DNA of 64,000 nt from Plenodomus lindquistii (lineage: Eukaryota > Ascomycota > Dothideomycetes > Pleosporales > Leptosphaeriaceae), in NCBI GenBank assembly GCA_025504975.1, contig JANUWI010000010.1, forward strand, positions 1,178,001 to 1,242,000, read 5' to 3'. Every line of letters starts with the position of its first letter. The stretch's first letter is position 1. The position numbers and the translations under genes were made by a program. A model generated the notes under the pieces. That model was not told where the DNA came from, did no database searches, and saw only the letters and a list, made by a program, of their open reading frames with translations. Positions 25,379 to 35,804 of this stretch are shown one piece after another.

Positions 25379-25857
25379 AGTGAGTTAAAGTGAAGCTTGA
25401 TGGGCTTTTCCTTAGACATGAGGCTGTGCGAGGAAAAGGACATAGTGTTGTTGGCGTAATAGGTAAATTCAATCAATCTATGACGATATCAAAGAACGAG
25501 TTGGATTTCTCAAGCTTGCTGACTCGCAAAGAAGTATTCGTTCATCATCATGGTCTTATTTCTATTGGACTGGTCTAGTCGTTAGTGCCTTTCACAGTCT
25601 AATTATGTGAATTTGTTTCGTTATATCGCGCTTCAGAAAGCGTCTGCCGGAGCGAAATGTTCTTCTCCTGAGCATAATCATCGTCGAAGCTCTAGCGTGT
25701 GTTGCTAGTCATTCTTTCAAGACTACACCACTAAGGCGTTTGTCTTTGAACCCGTTAATCTATCAATCGCCCTTTTGACACGACAATTCTTATGTTCTCA
25801 TAGCATCTACCCAACGACTAAACCCCCCTTCCATCCCCCCACATCCTCACCACCATC
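25379..25857. other. Convergent intergenic region, RRP12 / GNAT
   Basis: Both flanking genes end here. No coding signal. AT-rich between 25440 and 25800, as expected of 3' regions. Confidence 0.5.
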
Positions 25858-26597
25858 CTACTCCAAATCCTTAACCATATGCTTAATCCGAATCCCCTCC
25901 CCATTCGGACACACCACCACATCCTCCCTCCCACTCCTCACATACCCACACCGCTCATACAACGCCACCCCACTCAACGTAGCCCCCATCTCCAACCTCT
26001 GAAACCCGCCAACCTCGCCCTCCTTCCCCTCCCTTGCCCTCGCCTCACAATACCGCATCATCATCGTGCCCAGACCGCGCCGCGCCCACTCCGGATGCGT
26101 GAAGATGGCGCGGATGCTGGCGCGGTCAACGGCTGGATCGCGCTTCTCTGGCATACGTAGTGGTGAGGGTGCAGAGTCCCCGCCATACAGCGTTTTGCGG
26201 AATGACCAGCCGCCGCAGGCGCAGATGGTGTGGGGCTGGGAGTTTGGGTGGAGGATGAAATATGTTCTGTTTCTCTTGTTAACAGCTCATCTTGACTTGT
26301 CCGATGGAGTTTTACACATTCTTTGAAATCTGGAATCTGGAATTTGGAATTTGGGAATTTGGCAAGGGGTTCGGAAAGGGGAGAACGTAACTGGTCTGCA
26401 ATCAACACCGAGTCTGGCCCGAACAAATATCCAATTGATCCGTCGAGTTCGGCTTGCGTGTAGTATCCTTTTCCCAGGGCGCGCAGCGAGTCGCCGATCA
26501 TTTGTTGGAGGGCGGGGATGTCGGAGGGGGTTGCGGGCCGGAAGGTGAAGTTTTGGGTTGCTTCTTGGGCTTTTGAGGAGGCTATTGGGTCGTTCAT
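25858..26597 (-). CDS. GNAT-family N-acetyltransferase, 204 aa, two exons
   Basis: Exons on the minus strand: 26597-26392 and 26266-25858. The 125-nt intron joins in phase 2 (donor GTTACG, acceptor ACAG). The N-terminal part is TFRPATPSDIPALQQMIGDS, the usual first strand and helix of the fold. The acetyl-CoA loop is in FTHPEWARRGLGTMMMRYCE (R-R-G-x-G-T). The C-terminal strand and helix are GATLSGVALYERCGYV. The substrate is unknown. The segment ICACGGWSFRKTLYGGD before the acetyl-CoA site is typical of uncharacterised fungal members. The intron contains imperfect GGAATTTGG repeats. Confidence 0.88.
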
Positions 26598-28021
26598 GGT
26601 GTGTGGGGTGTTGGAGATTTTGAAAGGGAGATTTTTGCGCGTTGGGAAGGAGTGATGGATATTGTTTGTTAGGTTTGGATTGGAAGTCAGTGTCGAAAAG
26701 TGTATCGTGCACTGTCTCCGGTGTAATTGACATCTTTGTCTGGATATCTAAAGTTCCGCGATAAGACGCTATCATGAGTCGCGAAGAGCTTGCTTCCCGA
26801 CGGGGAACACATGCTGGATGGGATGAGTGGTCAGCGAACTAGTACATTGAACGAGATAGTCTGCCATGTAGTCTCTGATAGCATGCAAGCCTTTCTAGGA
26901 AATCACAAAAGTGAAAGTTGGTGTTGGTGTTGTAGTTACTTACCACGTGAGACGCGGCTCGATCGCGTTGGTTTGACGCTTTGACCACGCTAACCTCATT
27001 CACCGTTCTGCCGCTATCTAACATCCATCACATTTAATCCTCCGCACAACATTCTTTGATTAGGGACCGCTGTCAGTCAGATAGCGCGCTTCAAAATCTC
27101 CGTCAGCATAAAGGACAGTCATCTGATGCATCTAGAAGCGCAGCAAGGCATCTTTCGCTGAGGAACTATTACCAATCACAACTCCTTCAAGCAACATCAA
27201 GATCGCTGACTCAGTGGAAGCTTCAACGGACTGGTTTCGTATCACCGCTAGAAACACCGATAACCCTTTCGGGTCGCTGTAACGCGTGTTTCGCTATAGC
27301 TTCAACAATGCAATGCTTTTTGCGACGGAGTCAGCCTTGAAACTACCTAAGACGTCAGGTGATCGTCGTCCGTCACGCCACCTCATTCAGCGAGCAAGAC
27401 AACGAAGAGGAAGCCTTGAGAAAAAGAAAGTTATTGAATCTAATGGTGTAGTCAGCTGGTGCAGACATGTTGAACCTAATTCGAGCAGGAATTTGTATGA
27501 CCCAGTGCAAGGAGAACCGCATTGTCGCGGGACTCTGCTTCTGACTCGTATAGGCACTTGTCAGTCCTATACACTGCATGCGGTTCTTCTCCCGTTCATA
27601 GGTAGACGGAGACAGCCTTGATGTGCGGTTGTGTTGGCCAAGAAATACAGTTCATTCCTGTCGAAATTCGGCAGTTCGACTGCCGCTTTTCTAGGTAGAT
27701 CCCCGCCTACACGACAGTGGTCTGTTTCGATGTGCACCGGGATTCAAAAGAACAATCAAGACCCGGTGTCAGAACCATGCCAATTCTACTGACAGGGCTT
27801 GAGTAGAGAGATGCCAAGTGGTGGCGGTGCGAGCCTCAAACCCGCTCTTCGCGGACCACCCTGCGGAAAACAAGACCCATGATCTCCTTCGGGTCCCTTC
27901 GGCAGTCGATCACAGGGATAAAGGATGTTGTACCCTAGACTTGAAGCATCTATCCACAATCGCATGAATTCCGCCTTCAGGTACGACCGCACTTTGTTGG
28001 GAAGATGGCCAATAGGAGCCG
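26598..28021. other. Intergenic region, mostly unexplained
   Basis: Short frames only. A 68-codon minus frame at 27786-27992 (begins MRSYLKAEFMRLWIDA, Pro/Gly-rich end) has moderate codon bias and directly follows the 40-aa candidate at 28022-28144. The two may be exons of one gene or remains of one. The remainder has no coding signal. Confidence 0.4.
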
Positions 28022-28144
28022 TTACTGCTTGAGTGCTTCCTCGGTTGTTAGTCCTTCTTTAAGATAGAGATCGGACACATCTTCGGCGGAAGTGTTTGGT
28101 ACGATGTCTTGCTGAGCCTTGAACAATGCCGTGTGCTTTCCCAT
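28022..28144 (-). CDS. Candidate 40-aa microprotein
   Basis: A complete small frame on the minus strand with ATG at 28144 and TAA at 28022-28024. The product starts MGKHTALFKAQQDIVP and ends DLYLKEGLTTEEALKQ. It is hydrophilic and helix-prone, and codons are well used (mostly C or G in third position). No family recognised. It lies 249 bp from the cutinase start on the opposite strand, so the two would share a promoter. It could be the first exon of a longer gene running to 27786. Confidence 0.35.
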   Translation of the reverse strand: MGKHTALFKAQQDIVPNTSAEDVSDLYLKEGLTTEEALKQ

Positions 28145-28201
28145 CGTAGAACCATGAGTCGACGCAGCTTGGCTCGGTGTCAGGCGCAAATGCTCTGAGG
28201 T

Positions 28202-28207
28202 TATAAG
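28202..28207 (+). promoter_or_regulatory. TATA-like box of the cutinase gene
   Basis: TATAAG, 186 bases before the cutinase start codon and followed by a C/T-rich leader. A single strong TATA suits an inducible secreted-enzyme gene. Seen in sequence only. Confidence 0.45.
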
Positions 28208-28392
28208 TATCTGTTCACTTGGTCGTTGTTCAGACTATCAGCAACAGTCTACAGCTCTCTTCTCTCGTTTTACCGCTTCTCATTCAACGGGGCCGGCCTC
28301 ACATTCACTTCATCCTTTTCCAAGCACAATCATTACAATCTCGCTTTGCGTTCCCTACTCCCGTTCATCAAGTTCCCAATTACAACACCATC

Positions 28393-29189
28393 ATGCACAC
28401 CAAGTCCATCCTCATTGTCGGCCTTGCTGCTTTGGCCAACGCCAGTCCCCTCGAAGTTCGTCAGCTTGGCCGTACTGGAACGACTTCGAATGAATTCAGC
28501 CGTGGCGGATGTAGAGATATCCTATTTGCGTGGGCGCGTGGCTCCACTGAAGCTGGCAATATGGTAAATAACAATCTGCGATAGGTTCTGGGTGTAGCTG
28601 ACCAAGATAGGGTACCGTTGTTGGTCCTCCCACTTCCAACGGTCTCAAACAGGAATTCGGTGCGAACGCTGTTGCCACCGAAGGCATCGACTACGCCGCT
28701 TCGCTTGGTACCAATGCCATTCCCGGTGGCACCGATGCTAGGTCAAAAAACCTCATGAAGGAAACTCTTACCTCCATGGCTTCAAAGTGCCCCGACTCCG
28801 TCATCGTTTCCGGTGGCTACAGTCAGGGCGCGGCGGTCAACCACCGTGCCATTGAAGAGCTGCCGGCAAACGTGCAGGATCAGATCGCTGGCGTTGTACT
28901 CTACGGCGATACCCAGAAGCAGCAAGACAGGAACCAGATCCCAAATTTCCCGGCAGACAAGGTCAAGATCATTTGCCAGCCCGGTGATGCGGTGTGCGTC
29001 GGCACCTTGAGTGTCTTGCCTGCGCATCTGACCTACGGATCGCGCGCTAACGAGGGTGTCCAATTCCTCACTCAGCAGATCAAGGGTGCGCAGGCTAAGA
29101 TCAAGGCGCGCAATGCGAAGAGGGAGGCAGAGAAGGCTGCTGTTGCTGTTCGTGAGACGGCGAAGGTTGCGAAGGATCTCATTGTGTAA
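28393..29189 (+). CDS. Secreted cutinase (serine esterase, CE5), 249 aa
   Basis: Exons 28393-28563 and 28611-29189, 47-nt GT-AG intron, phase 0. A signal peptide covers residues 1-18 (ILIVGLAALANA core), probably followed by a short propeptide ending near EVRQ. The cutinase core has GGCRDILFAWARGSTEAGNM, the nucleophile motif GGYSQG (Ser about 128), the catalytic Asp in CQPGDAVC (about 183) and His in LPAHLTYG (about 196). Disulfide cysteines are present. It cleaves cutin or other esters outside the cell. The last 35 residues are unusual, a Lys/Ala/Glu/Arg-rich helix (KIKARNAKREAEKAAVAVRE) that standard cutinases lack. The leader has a TATA-like element. Confidence 0.93.
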
Positions 29190-30158
29190 ATCGGTATCAC
29201 GACGGATTACATGGGCACGTCACTGGTCACACGTTCGTTCCATCATGGTGCAGCTCTCATTGCGAGTCGTGTTTCGTGTATATATTCATTCATTGCAAAA
29301 TCAACATGCTGTTATCTGTGAATATGAGCTCATGTGGACTAGTCGATCTGCTGCGACATTCGTAATGTCTTAACCGTGATCATGTTGTTGCACTCATCAT
29401 GGTATCTCCAAATGAGATCAAGATGTCGAGTGTAACATGTCGATCGCCATCTCCGTCTCCATCGAGACCTACGAAGGAGCTCGTATTTATTGAGTCACCA
29501 AGCACAAGCACTGTACTGTGGCTAACACACCACACTAAACAGTCTAACAAGAGTGATTAGGTTTTACGTGAATTCTCTACAAGTAGTAAGGATAATTATA
29601 TGTTAAGCCTAAGAATCTTTTCAGTCTCCTTGCTACTGTATAGGCCTAAGCGTCATGCTTGTAATATGGAATGGGGACGCAATAATCACGAGCTCCTTCG
29701 TACCTTGATCGAGCATTGGCTCTTCATCTACTCCTCATCTATATTGTCGGTCATATTCATGGCAGCCGCTTCACCGGATGACGTCCGCACACCCGCCCGT
29801 TCAAGCTTTATGAATGCGTCTACTGTCACCGCGTATCTATCTCACACAGTTACATGAACATAGTACCATCAGCGATCACAAGACTCTCGAAAATATCGAC
29901 TGAGTCAATGAAAAGCTACTCGCTAATCACTCATTCACAGGCTACGATGCATAAAATCACAACCACAGAACGTCTCCTACCAGTCTCAACCCGCAAACCT
30001 GTCCACATATCCAGCAATAAGGCTCAGATTCGCGACATACCACGTCTATACCAGAAAGTCCAGTACGTAGTTCATGCTTCATACGTCTCCGCTGACGCTA
30101 ACGCATCAGCAGTTCCCAACCTAAACAATTACTTAGCCACCCAAGTACAAACCCAACC
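29190..30158. other. Intergenic region carrying a MITE
   Basis: AT-richer sequence with the MITE at 29472-29700. No gene is supported. The C-rich leader just before 30159 suggests a promoter for the small Cys/Trp gene there. Confidence 0.5.
29472..29700 (+). mobile_element. MITE copy 1 (229 bp), TA-flanked, Tc1/mariner-like
   Basis: Begins CGAAGGAGCTCGTATTTATT and ends with the inverted complement of the same motif (ACGAGCTCCTTCG), giving terminal inverted repeats of about 13 perfect bases and about 25 imperfect. Flanked on both sides by TA, as in Tc1/mariner target duplication. No coding capacity. Two further copies occur in this window (53147 and 55694). Confidence 0.85.
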
Positions 30159-30398
30159 ATGTCGCATGTCAGTCCCACAGGAGAGCTGATCCAGACGCCC
30201 GGTAAATACGCCTGGCGCGATTGTCAAGGGGAGTTCAACCTCCTCGAGGTACAGAATTGCCCAACCTGCCAGAGGCCACAGCATGAGTGTGCTGAGTATT
30301 GGCTTTCATACCCCGAGGGGAGGGTGAAGAACGAGGATCACGTTCCATTACGTCCGGCTCCGCATCGCCATCACAGGAGCTATCTTGACTGGAGATGA
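30159..30398 (+). CDS. Small Cys4-Trp protein (family member 1), 79 aa
   Basis: A complete single-exon frame with a good start context (ACCATGTCG). I do not recognise it in any named family, but three more proteins in this window share its core. Here it is YAWRDC, 11 residues, CPTC, six residues, C, AEYW, then LSYPEG. The spacing is C-x11-C-x2-C-x6-C-x3-W. No signal peptide, so probably intracellular. Four spaced cysteines suggest a small zinc-binding knuckle. This is inference. The C-terminus is His/Arg-rich. It lies 459 bp past a MITE. Confidence 0.62.
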   Translation: MSHVSPTGELIQTPGKYAWRDCQGEFNLLEVQNCPTCQRPQHECAEYWLSYPEGRVKNEDHVPLRPAPHRHHRSYLDWR

Positions 30399-30973
30399 AT
30401 GGGAGCGTTGATTGCAGATTCGCGTAGTAGGACTGGATGAGCGAGATGGTATCATCATTTTCTTGGGGTTGGACAGCATGAAATGCGACGAGATTTGATG
30501 TACATTGTTGAAAGGGAGTAACCAAAATATGTCATGATAAAATCATCTTCAACTTTCGTGAAATCGTTTACTGGAATCCCTTCACGTGCATCATATGCAG
30601 AGACTTTCGCGTGTCTGCTGGGAGCGATGGAAGTCCTCCATTGCAACGCGTGCCACGAGTATAGTATTAGGATAATCGTGACGCGAACGAGATCAAGGAC
30701 CGCGATTGGCAGACTTGTCAAAGGAACGCGTCACTATACCGTAAAATCACTGAATCCCCATCATCAAGTTATCACCGATCAGGTTTAAGAAATGGATAGG
30801 GCGCAGTCATATACATTTACCCTTTACAAAACACGCCACATAAAACTGCCTATTTCCCTGATACAACACGCTCATACCACAGCTTAAATACCAAACGTTG
30901 TCGCACCCCCAACTTTCCTCCGACTAATATTCCGTCAATATAACAAAGTCTCAAAGGATAGTCTACCTAAGTC
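30399..30973. other. Intergenic region between small Cys4-Trp genes 1 and 2
   Basis: No gene seen. The last 70 bases before 30974 are C-rich, as leaders in this genome are. Confidence 0.45.
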
Positions 30974-31201
30974 ATGAGCCATGAACACACGACAAGCATG
31001 AAGAGTGCACCTGAGATATGGGGCAACCTAGACTGCCACGACGCAATCCAAGACATCGAAGAAATGTACTGCACAGTCTGTCTAAGATCTGCGGGTGAAT
31101 GTGCAGTCGAGTGGCTTTACGGTGGCAAAGATAAACCCAAGGGGAGGGCTAATAGGGAACATGTTCTTTATGTGCGACAACGATCTGTGGTTTGGTGGTA
31201 G
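30974..31201 (+). CDS. Small Cys4-Trp protein (family member 2), 75 aa
   Basis: A single-exon frame starting MSHEHTTSMKSAPE; like member 1 it begins MSH. The core is IWGNLDC, 11 residues, CTVC, six residues, C, AVEW, LYGG, so C-x11-C-x2-C-x6-C-x3-W with W-x4-C before it. The tail is basic (KDKPKGRANREHVLYVRQR). Function unknown. It is on the same strand as member 1, 575 bp downstream, and is presumably a diverged tandem duplicate. Confidence 0.6.
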   Translation: MSHEHTTSMKSAPEIWGNLDCHDAIQDIEEMYCTVCLRSAGECAVEWLYGGKDKPKGRANREHVLYVRQRSVVWW

Positions 31202-31500
31202 GGGTTTTGAAAGGATGAAGGCTCGCAGCCGTGTTTTGCAGATGGGAGTACGGTGGAGAGGCGTGGTGTTGCATTATGGGGCGATAATTTTGTAGAGGCA
31301 GAGACATGGCGCGGACTTTGAAGAGTGCTCTAGTCTGGTAGATTGGCCTTACAGCCGCGGTATGTAATGATTTAAGACAAGAGCTTCTATGTAAAGCAGT
31401 CAAGCTAAGAGGCCCCTGTCCAATCTAAGCCAAGCCAACCCAAAGCACGATCAAAAAGCTGACCATCCACCACCAAAGCTCAAAGTATTCTGCCGTAACC

Positions 31501-32199
31501 TCAAATCCTTTCCTGATGAAATGGTTCCCGTGGCGCAAAAGCCTTCCTCCCCCTCTCCTTCCCCTTCTTCCAAGCCCCCTTAACCCACCTCACCGCCCTC
31601 CGAAACATCCCCCTCCTAACCTCCTGCTCACCAACCCCTAAGTACTCCTCATTAACAAAAGCTTCAAAGACCATATTCGGATCCGGGCGCTCACCTCTCC
31701 TCATACTCTCCCTCCTTTCCATCTTCCTCAACTTCCTTTCGCCCAGCAACCTGCTTCCTCCCAACGCAGTACCAGGCCTATTCCCAGACTCACTCTCCCT
31801 CACCCTGCGTCTGCGCTCTTCCTCGCGTACCTCGATGCGCTGCTCATTGTCGTCGATAAGGTTGTGCATGAAATCTGTGCCCTGCTCCGTGAGCGCGCGG
31901 CTTGTGCGCCACTCGCCTGTGGCCGTGGTGTTGCGGTTGTTGATGCCTTTGCGGATGGCGAGGGGGCTGGAGATCAAGGAGTGTATGTTTGAGGAGCTAG
32001 AGTTGGTGTGCTGGTGCGAGGTTGGGGCTGTGGAGGCGATGGGCGCGGCGAAGGTGCCTTGGGTGCTGCTGGCGGTAGGTATGTCGGCTAGTTCGAAGGA
32101 CTCGGAGTCGGTGATGAATATGTCTGCGGGGGCGGAAGTTGACCGGATGAGTTTGAGGCTTTCGGGGGTGGAAGGGGGACTGGGGTTTGGGAGGGACAT
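31501..32199 (-). CDS. Unknown protein with a basic C-terminus, 232 aa
   Basis: A single exon. The first 110 residues are Ser/Thr/Pro-rich and disordered. A strongly charged helix follows (NEQRIEVREEERRRRVRESE), then a segment PNMVFEAFVNEEYLGVGEQE and a basic amphipathic end (FRRAVRWVKGAWKKGKERGR). No signal peptide and no known domain. The basic tail may bind nucleic acid or membranes. Codon use is that of a real gene. Confidence 0.65.
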   Translation of the reverse strand: MSLPNPSPPSTPESLKLIRSTSAPADIFITDSESFELADIPTASSTQGTFAAPIASTAPTSHQHTNSSSSNIHSLISSPLAIRKGINNRNTTATGEWRTSRALTEQGTDFMHNLIDDNEQRIEVREEERRRRVRESESGNRPGTALGGSRLLGERKLRKMERRESMRRGERPDPNMVFEAFVNEEYLGVGEQEVRRGMFRRAVRWVKGAWKKGKERGRKAFAPREPFHQERI

Positions 32200-32810
32200 T
32201 GTGAGCGAAGGTGCGTGGGTGTGGTAATGAGCAAATGGGGTGAGTTGATCGATCGTAAGTAATGTAGAGTTGATTGATACGAATGGCGAATATTGTAGCG
32301 GCTGTTAGAGTAACGATCTGGACTGATAATATGCTGAGCGTTGAACACTTGGTTACAGCAATGGCCATAGCAGCTAGTGTAGTTGTGTATGTCTCTTACT
32401 CAGTCGTAGGCTAAGTAGGTGGCAGGAGCAGTATGGCTATTGACTCAGGAGCCTTCAACTGCCAGGGTAGTCTTGATAGGATGAGAACCAACGAGGAAGT
32501 CAGTTTTGAGAAACTTCAGCAGGAACGATAGGTTGTTACCCACCATCTCAGTGACTGCTATGTGTCAACACGCTGATCATCCGAGACAAATTGCAGCACG
32601 CAAGTATTTCCAATTACTGGAAATCCATAGAAGCTTTGTTTTCTCACAGCCAGAGGTCTACTACGAACCAACGATACTTCTAATCAAAGCAGACATAGCC
32701 CTAGAATGCAGTCAATTCAACACCATCACCAACTCCAAAATCCAAAACATCACACGAAAACGCAAGGATTCCACGCTATGTTTACAAATTGCAAATTACC
32801 AAATTCGAAT
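32200..32810. other. Intergenic region
   Basis: No gene seen in 610 bp. It includes the promoter of the 31501-32199 gene and the 3' side of the 32811-34202 gene. Confidence 0.45.
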
Positions 32811-34202
32811 CTAAGAACGCTCAGATTCCCAAGAAGACCGACGAGTCGATGAAGCCTGTGTCTCCACTACGGGAGAGTCTTCAGGAATGCCTGCGACAGT
32901 GTCAGTTATGCTAAGCTTAGAGCCACCACGCTTACGCGAGAACAGTGAGGAAGTCTTATTACCTAGACGTTTGCGACGCGAAGAGATTGGGCTACCGTCC
33001 GGCGATAGCTTCTGTGCGTTTGGGCTTTCGCGATGGACCTCGCCTTTGCCAGATTTGTGTGGGGCGAGAAACGCATCGAAAGTCGCCTTGGGGTTGACTT
33101 GAAAGGCTGATGGCTGATCCAAGGGGCTGTGTCCATGGCTTGAAGAGCGTGAGGAGGTAGCGATTGGTGAGGATGGAGGTGGCGTGACAGGGAGCAAAGC
33201 AGGTGAATGAGCGAATTTTCCAGAGGTGCTTGCAGCACGGTTGTTTGCGTTCGAGTAGCGCTTCAACCCAGGTCCAGCAACCTCGGGTTGATGAGGTGAG
33301 AGCATAGACTGACAGTGTAGTGCGGGAGCGCTGGAAGCCCGGATATCCACCATGGACTGAGTTGCCTGACGATACGACAGTGGACGGGCTGGGTTGTACT
33401 CAGCAGACTCGTCGATGTTAGCGAGAGTTGGAATGCTGATATTAGAAAGCCTAGACCACCCACGAACCTTGGGCGCTACTTTGAGCGCGTTACGTTGAGC
33501 AGACTGCTTGTCGTACTCGATAGATGCCAATGTCTCTGTCTTGTCGACCTTGTTCATCGTGCGCGGTATGAGTTCTTTGCGAGACTCATGGTGGTCGACT
33601 AGGTCTTGTGCAGACCACGACTGTAAGTTGTGATTCTTCTCACCCACCACGAGTGCTTGCTTGTCCTCGCTGGAAAGCGCATGGCTATAATGACGTCCCT
33701 TCTTCGCCGGCAACTGGGGTACGGAGTTGTTCATTGAAGGAGTGCTGACATTCGATGATCGCCGAGAGTTGGCTGGCTGATCACAGCGTTTGTTGTTTGC
33801 TGTGCGCTCCGTCATCGGTTCCGACCATGTTTGGAGATTGGGGTACTCGAAGACTGCGGGCTGCAACGGCTCGATCTCAGCAGACTCAGCAAAATTAAAA
33901 TCGAACTCTGTGAGAGACTCCTGTACCGGTGCGATCGCCTCGTTCTTGGCTTGAGGGACTGCAGAAGTTCCATACTCACCACCTGACAAGTGCCATAGAT
34001 CAGGCTGATCATGCGGACCTCGCAAAGTCGCAGACAAGTTGACCGAGTTGCGTTTGTTGTCTGAATGAACTGGAACATGACCACGGGCGGTATTAGCAGA
34101 CTCCGAAGACATCCCTCCTGGAGGGTCGGATACTGACCGGGACTGAATCGACTTTTCCTTCGTATTCTGCAGAGATGAGAAGGTTGGCTCTGAGTAAGTC
34201 AT
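32811..34202 (-). CDS. Ser-rich protein of unknown function, 463 aa
   Basis: A single exon of 463 codons. Composition is Ser/Pro/Asn-rich throughout, with no long hydrophobic stretch. Recognisable points are a possible helix near EFDFNFAESAEIEPLQ, a Lys/Arg block (SSRRKRLGNKTSSLFSRKRG) that looks like a nuclear localisation signal, and several S/T-P sites. No catalytic domain is seen. Such architecture suits a fungal regulatory or scaffold protein. Any role is a guess. Confidence 0.68.
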   Translation of the reverse strand: MTYSEPTFSSLQNTKEKSIQSRSVSDPPGGMSSESANTARGHVPVHSDNKRNSVNLSATLRGPHDQPDLWHLSGGEYGTSAVPQAKNEAIAPVQESLTEFDFNFAESAEIEPLQPAVFEYPNLQTWSEPMTERTANNKRCDQPANSRRSSNVSTPSMNNSVPQLPAKKGRHYSHALSSEDKQALVVGEKNHNLQSWSAQDLVDHHESRKELIPRTMNKVDKTETLASIEYDKQSAQRNALKVAPKVRGWSRLSNISIPTLANIDESAEYNPARPLSYRQATQSMVDIRASSAPALHCQSMLSPHQPEVAGPGLKRYSNANNRAASTSGKFAHSPALLPVTPPPSSPIATSSRSSSHGHSPLDQPSAFQVNPKATFDAFLAPHKSGKGEVHRESPNAQKLSPDGSPISSRRKRLGNKTSSLFSRKRGGSKLSITDTVAGIPEDSPVVETQASSTRRSSWESERS

Positions 34203-35804
34203 CTTCGATCACGGATCGTTTGCGTGTGGCCGAGTGAATGCGGGTTTGTCTCGAATTCTCCTAGTTCAGATGTTCCAAATCCTCGAGTGGCTGCAGACTA
34301 TCGTTTGATTTGTTGCTCAAGCTGGACCGTGTTGAGTGCTTTTCTGTCTTGTTGGGTGGAGGACGAAAATTGCCTATAGCACTGCGAGTGGACGACATTG
34401 TGAGAAGACATTGCGCAACGAGGGACGCTCACAGTGTCACGAGGAACACATTGTGAAGAACGATGCGATCGTAGTACGTGGACGATTCGTCAACTGCAGT
34501 GAGATATTTTCGCACTGCATCTTGGGTAGTGATCGTTTGTACCAAGTGCCAAGAGAAGCTTCGTCGATGTTCACTATGCTATTTGGTGGAAGGCGGCTTG
34601 AAAGACGAGGTGAAGCCGAGACAGATGTACCATCGCGTGGGATGCAACTCAGACAATAGTAAGACCATGCTTCTAGACCCTAGAATGATTCTCGCAGTGT
34701 AATTATTAGCCGTTAGAATTGAGGTAATAGCTTGACGGTTGACAAAGAGAGAACTCTGTTCAGGCCCTCTCGTTGATGACGAGAGGTCATGCCGTTATCG
34801 AGCCTAGCCTCACCTATCGCCTCATGCATCGTCGCTCCACATCCATAATTAGAATATCGCGTGGACAACCTATATTGCTTAAGTTGCCAGCTCCAGATTC
34901 CAGATCGGGGTGAATGATACATACTTTGACGACAGAATGCAAATCGGACTGCACGAAGCATTGAGGAAGGTATACTCTCGCCAAGCCTCAGGTCACCTCA
35001 CTACTATCACCCCCACATAATCACTGAGACATCGCGGAACCGCCCCGTAACATTTGAACGTTTTCATATTGCTTTTGAATTAGTTTAGTGTTTATAACAT
35101 AAGAACTTGGTTTCTCTGTTGCTCTATTGGCAAGTGTTGTGACCCTCTCTATTCCCGACTCCTCGTTGCTTCTTTCCTTCCGTATGAAATGCTCTTGTGT
35201 GAGCTTGTCCTTATTACTCACCTGTTCGTAGGCTTTTGTCCATCTCTTCTTCTGCCTCTTCATAGTCTCCATCTGTATTCGTCGCCAATTGCCTCCTTCT
35301 GACCATCATGCATGGTTCTTCGAAGCTGACGTGGGAGCGATGGCTCGGCTGTAGACGATGGGGCTGCCATGGTTCAAGTCATGGGTATGGACGCGGTTGT
35401 TCTGGGTGACGCGCCGGCCTCTCATCGGATCTTTGGTCTCGTGGCCGCTCCCCAGGCGCTCTCGAGGCGTGCTTTCTCCGTCTGTGTTTCGACTGTGTCG
35501 GTATGAAGCCACATCTTCTGAGCTGTTTGCTCTCTGTCGCAGGAATGCATGACGCATGCGTAGCCGCAGCAGCTGTGCTCTGTGCCGCGGAACGCCGCAA
35601 TGCACCACGCTACAGCGCCGCTACATCCAACTATTCACCCTCTTTCAAATAAACACCCACTGAAACACGCCCAATGCAACAACGCCCGCCGCAATATAGC
35701 TCGACGGAAGGGGCCCCCGGCATGCTCCGGTCGAAGTGGAAGATTCGTGGCCATTCGATCTATGATATGTCAGTCATGGTACTCAATCCACGTGTATGAG
35801 GCTG
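34203..35804. other. Intergenic region, no convincing gene
   Basis: 1.6 kb. A minus frame at 35021-35272 (83 codons, Lys/Glu/Gln-rich) is the best candidate but has no motif and poor leader context. The rest shows overlapping frames on both strands with no bias. Confidence 0.4.

Noticed and set aside
27061..28020. Possible tRNA or structural RNA in the region before the cutinase
   Set aside because: I found no A-box/B-box pair and no cloverleaf with a GGTTCGA-type arm; only scattered short inverted repeats.
32963..33238. Frames on both strands inside the 463-aa gene
   Set aside because: Shadows of the long minus-strand frame, with Ser/Pro codons read in other phases.
35021..35272. An 83-codon Lys/Glu/Gln-rich minus frame
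   Set aside because: Hydrophilic and complete, but without coding bias, motif or leader features. Kept only as a note in the intergenic entry.
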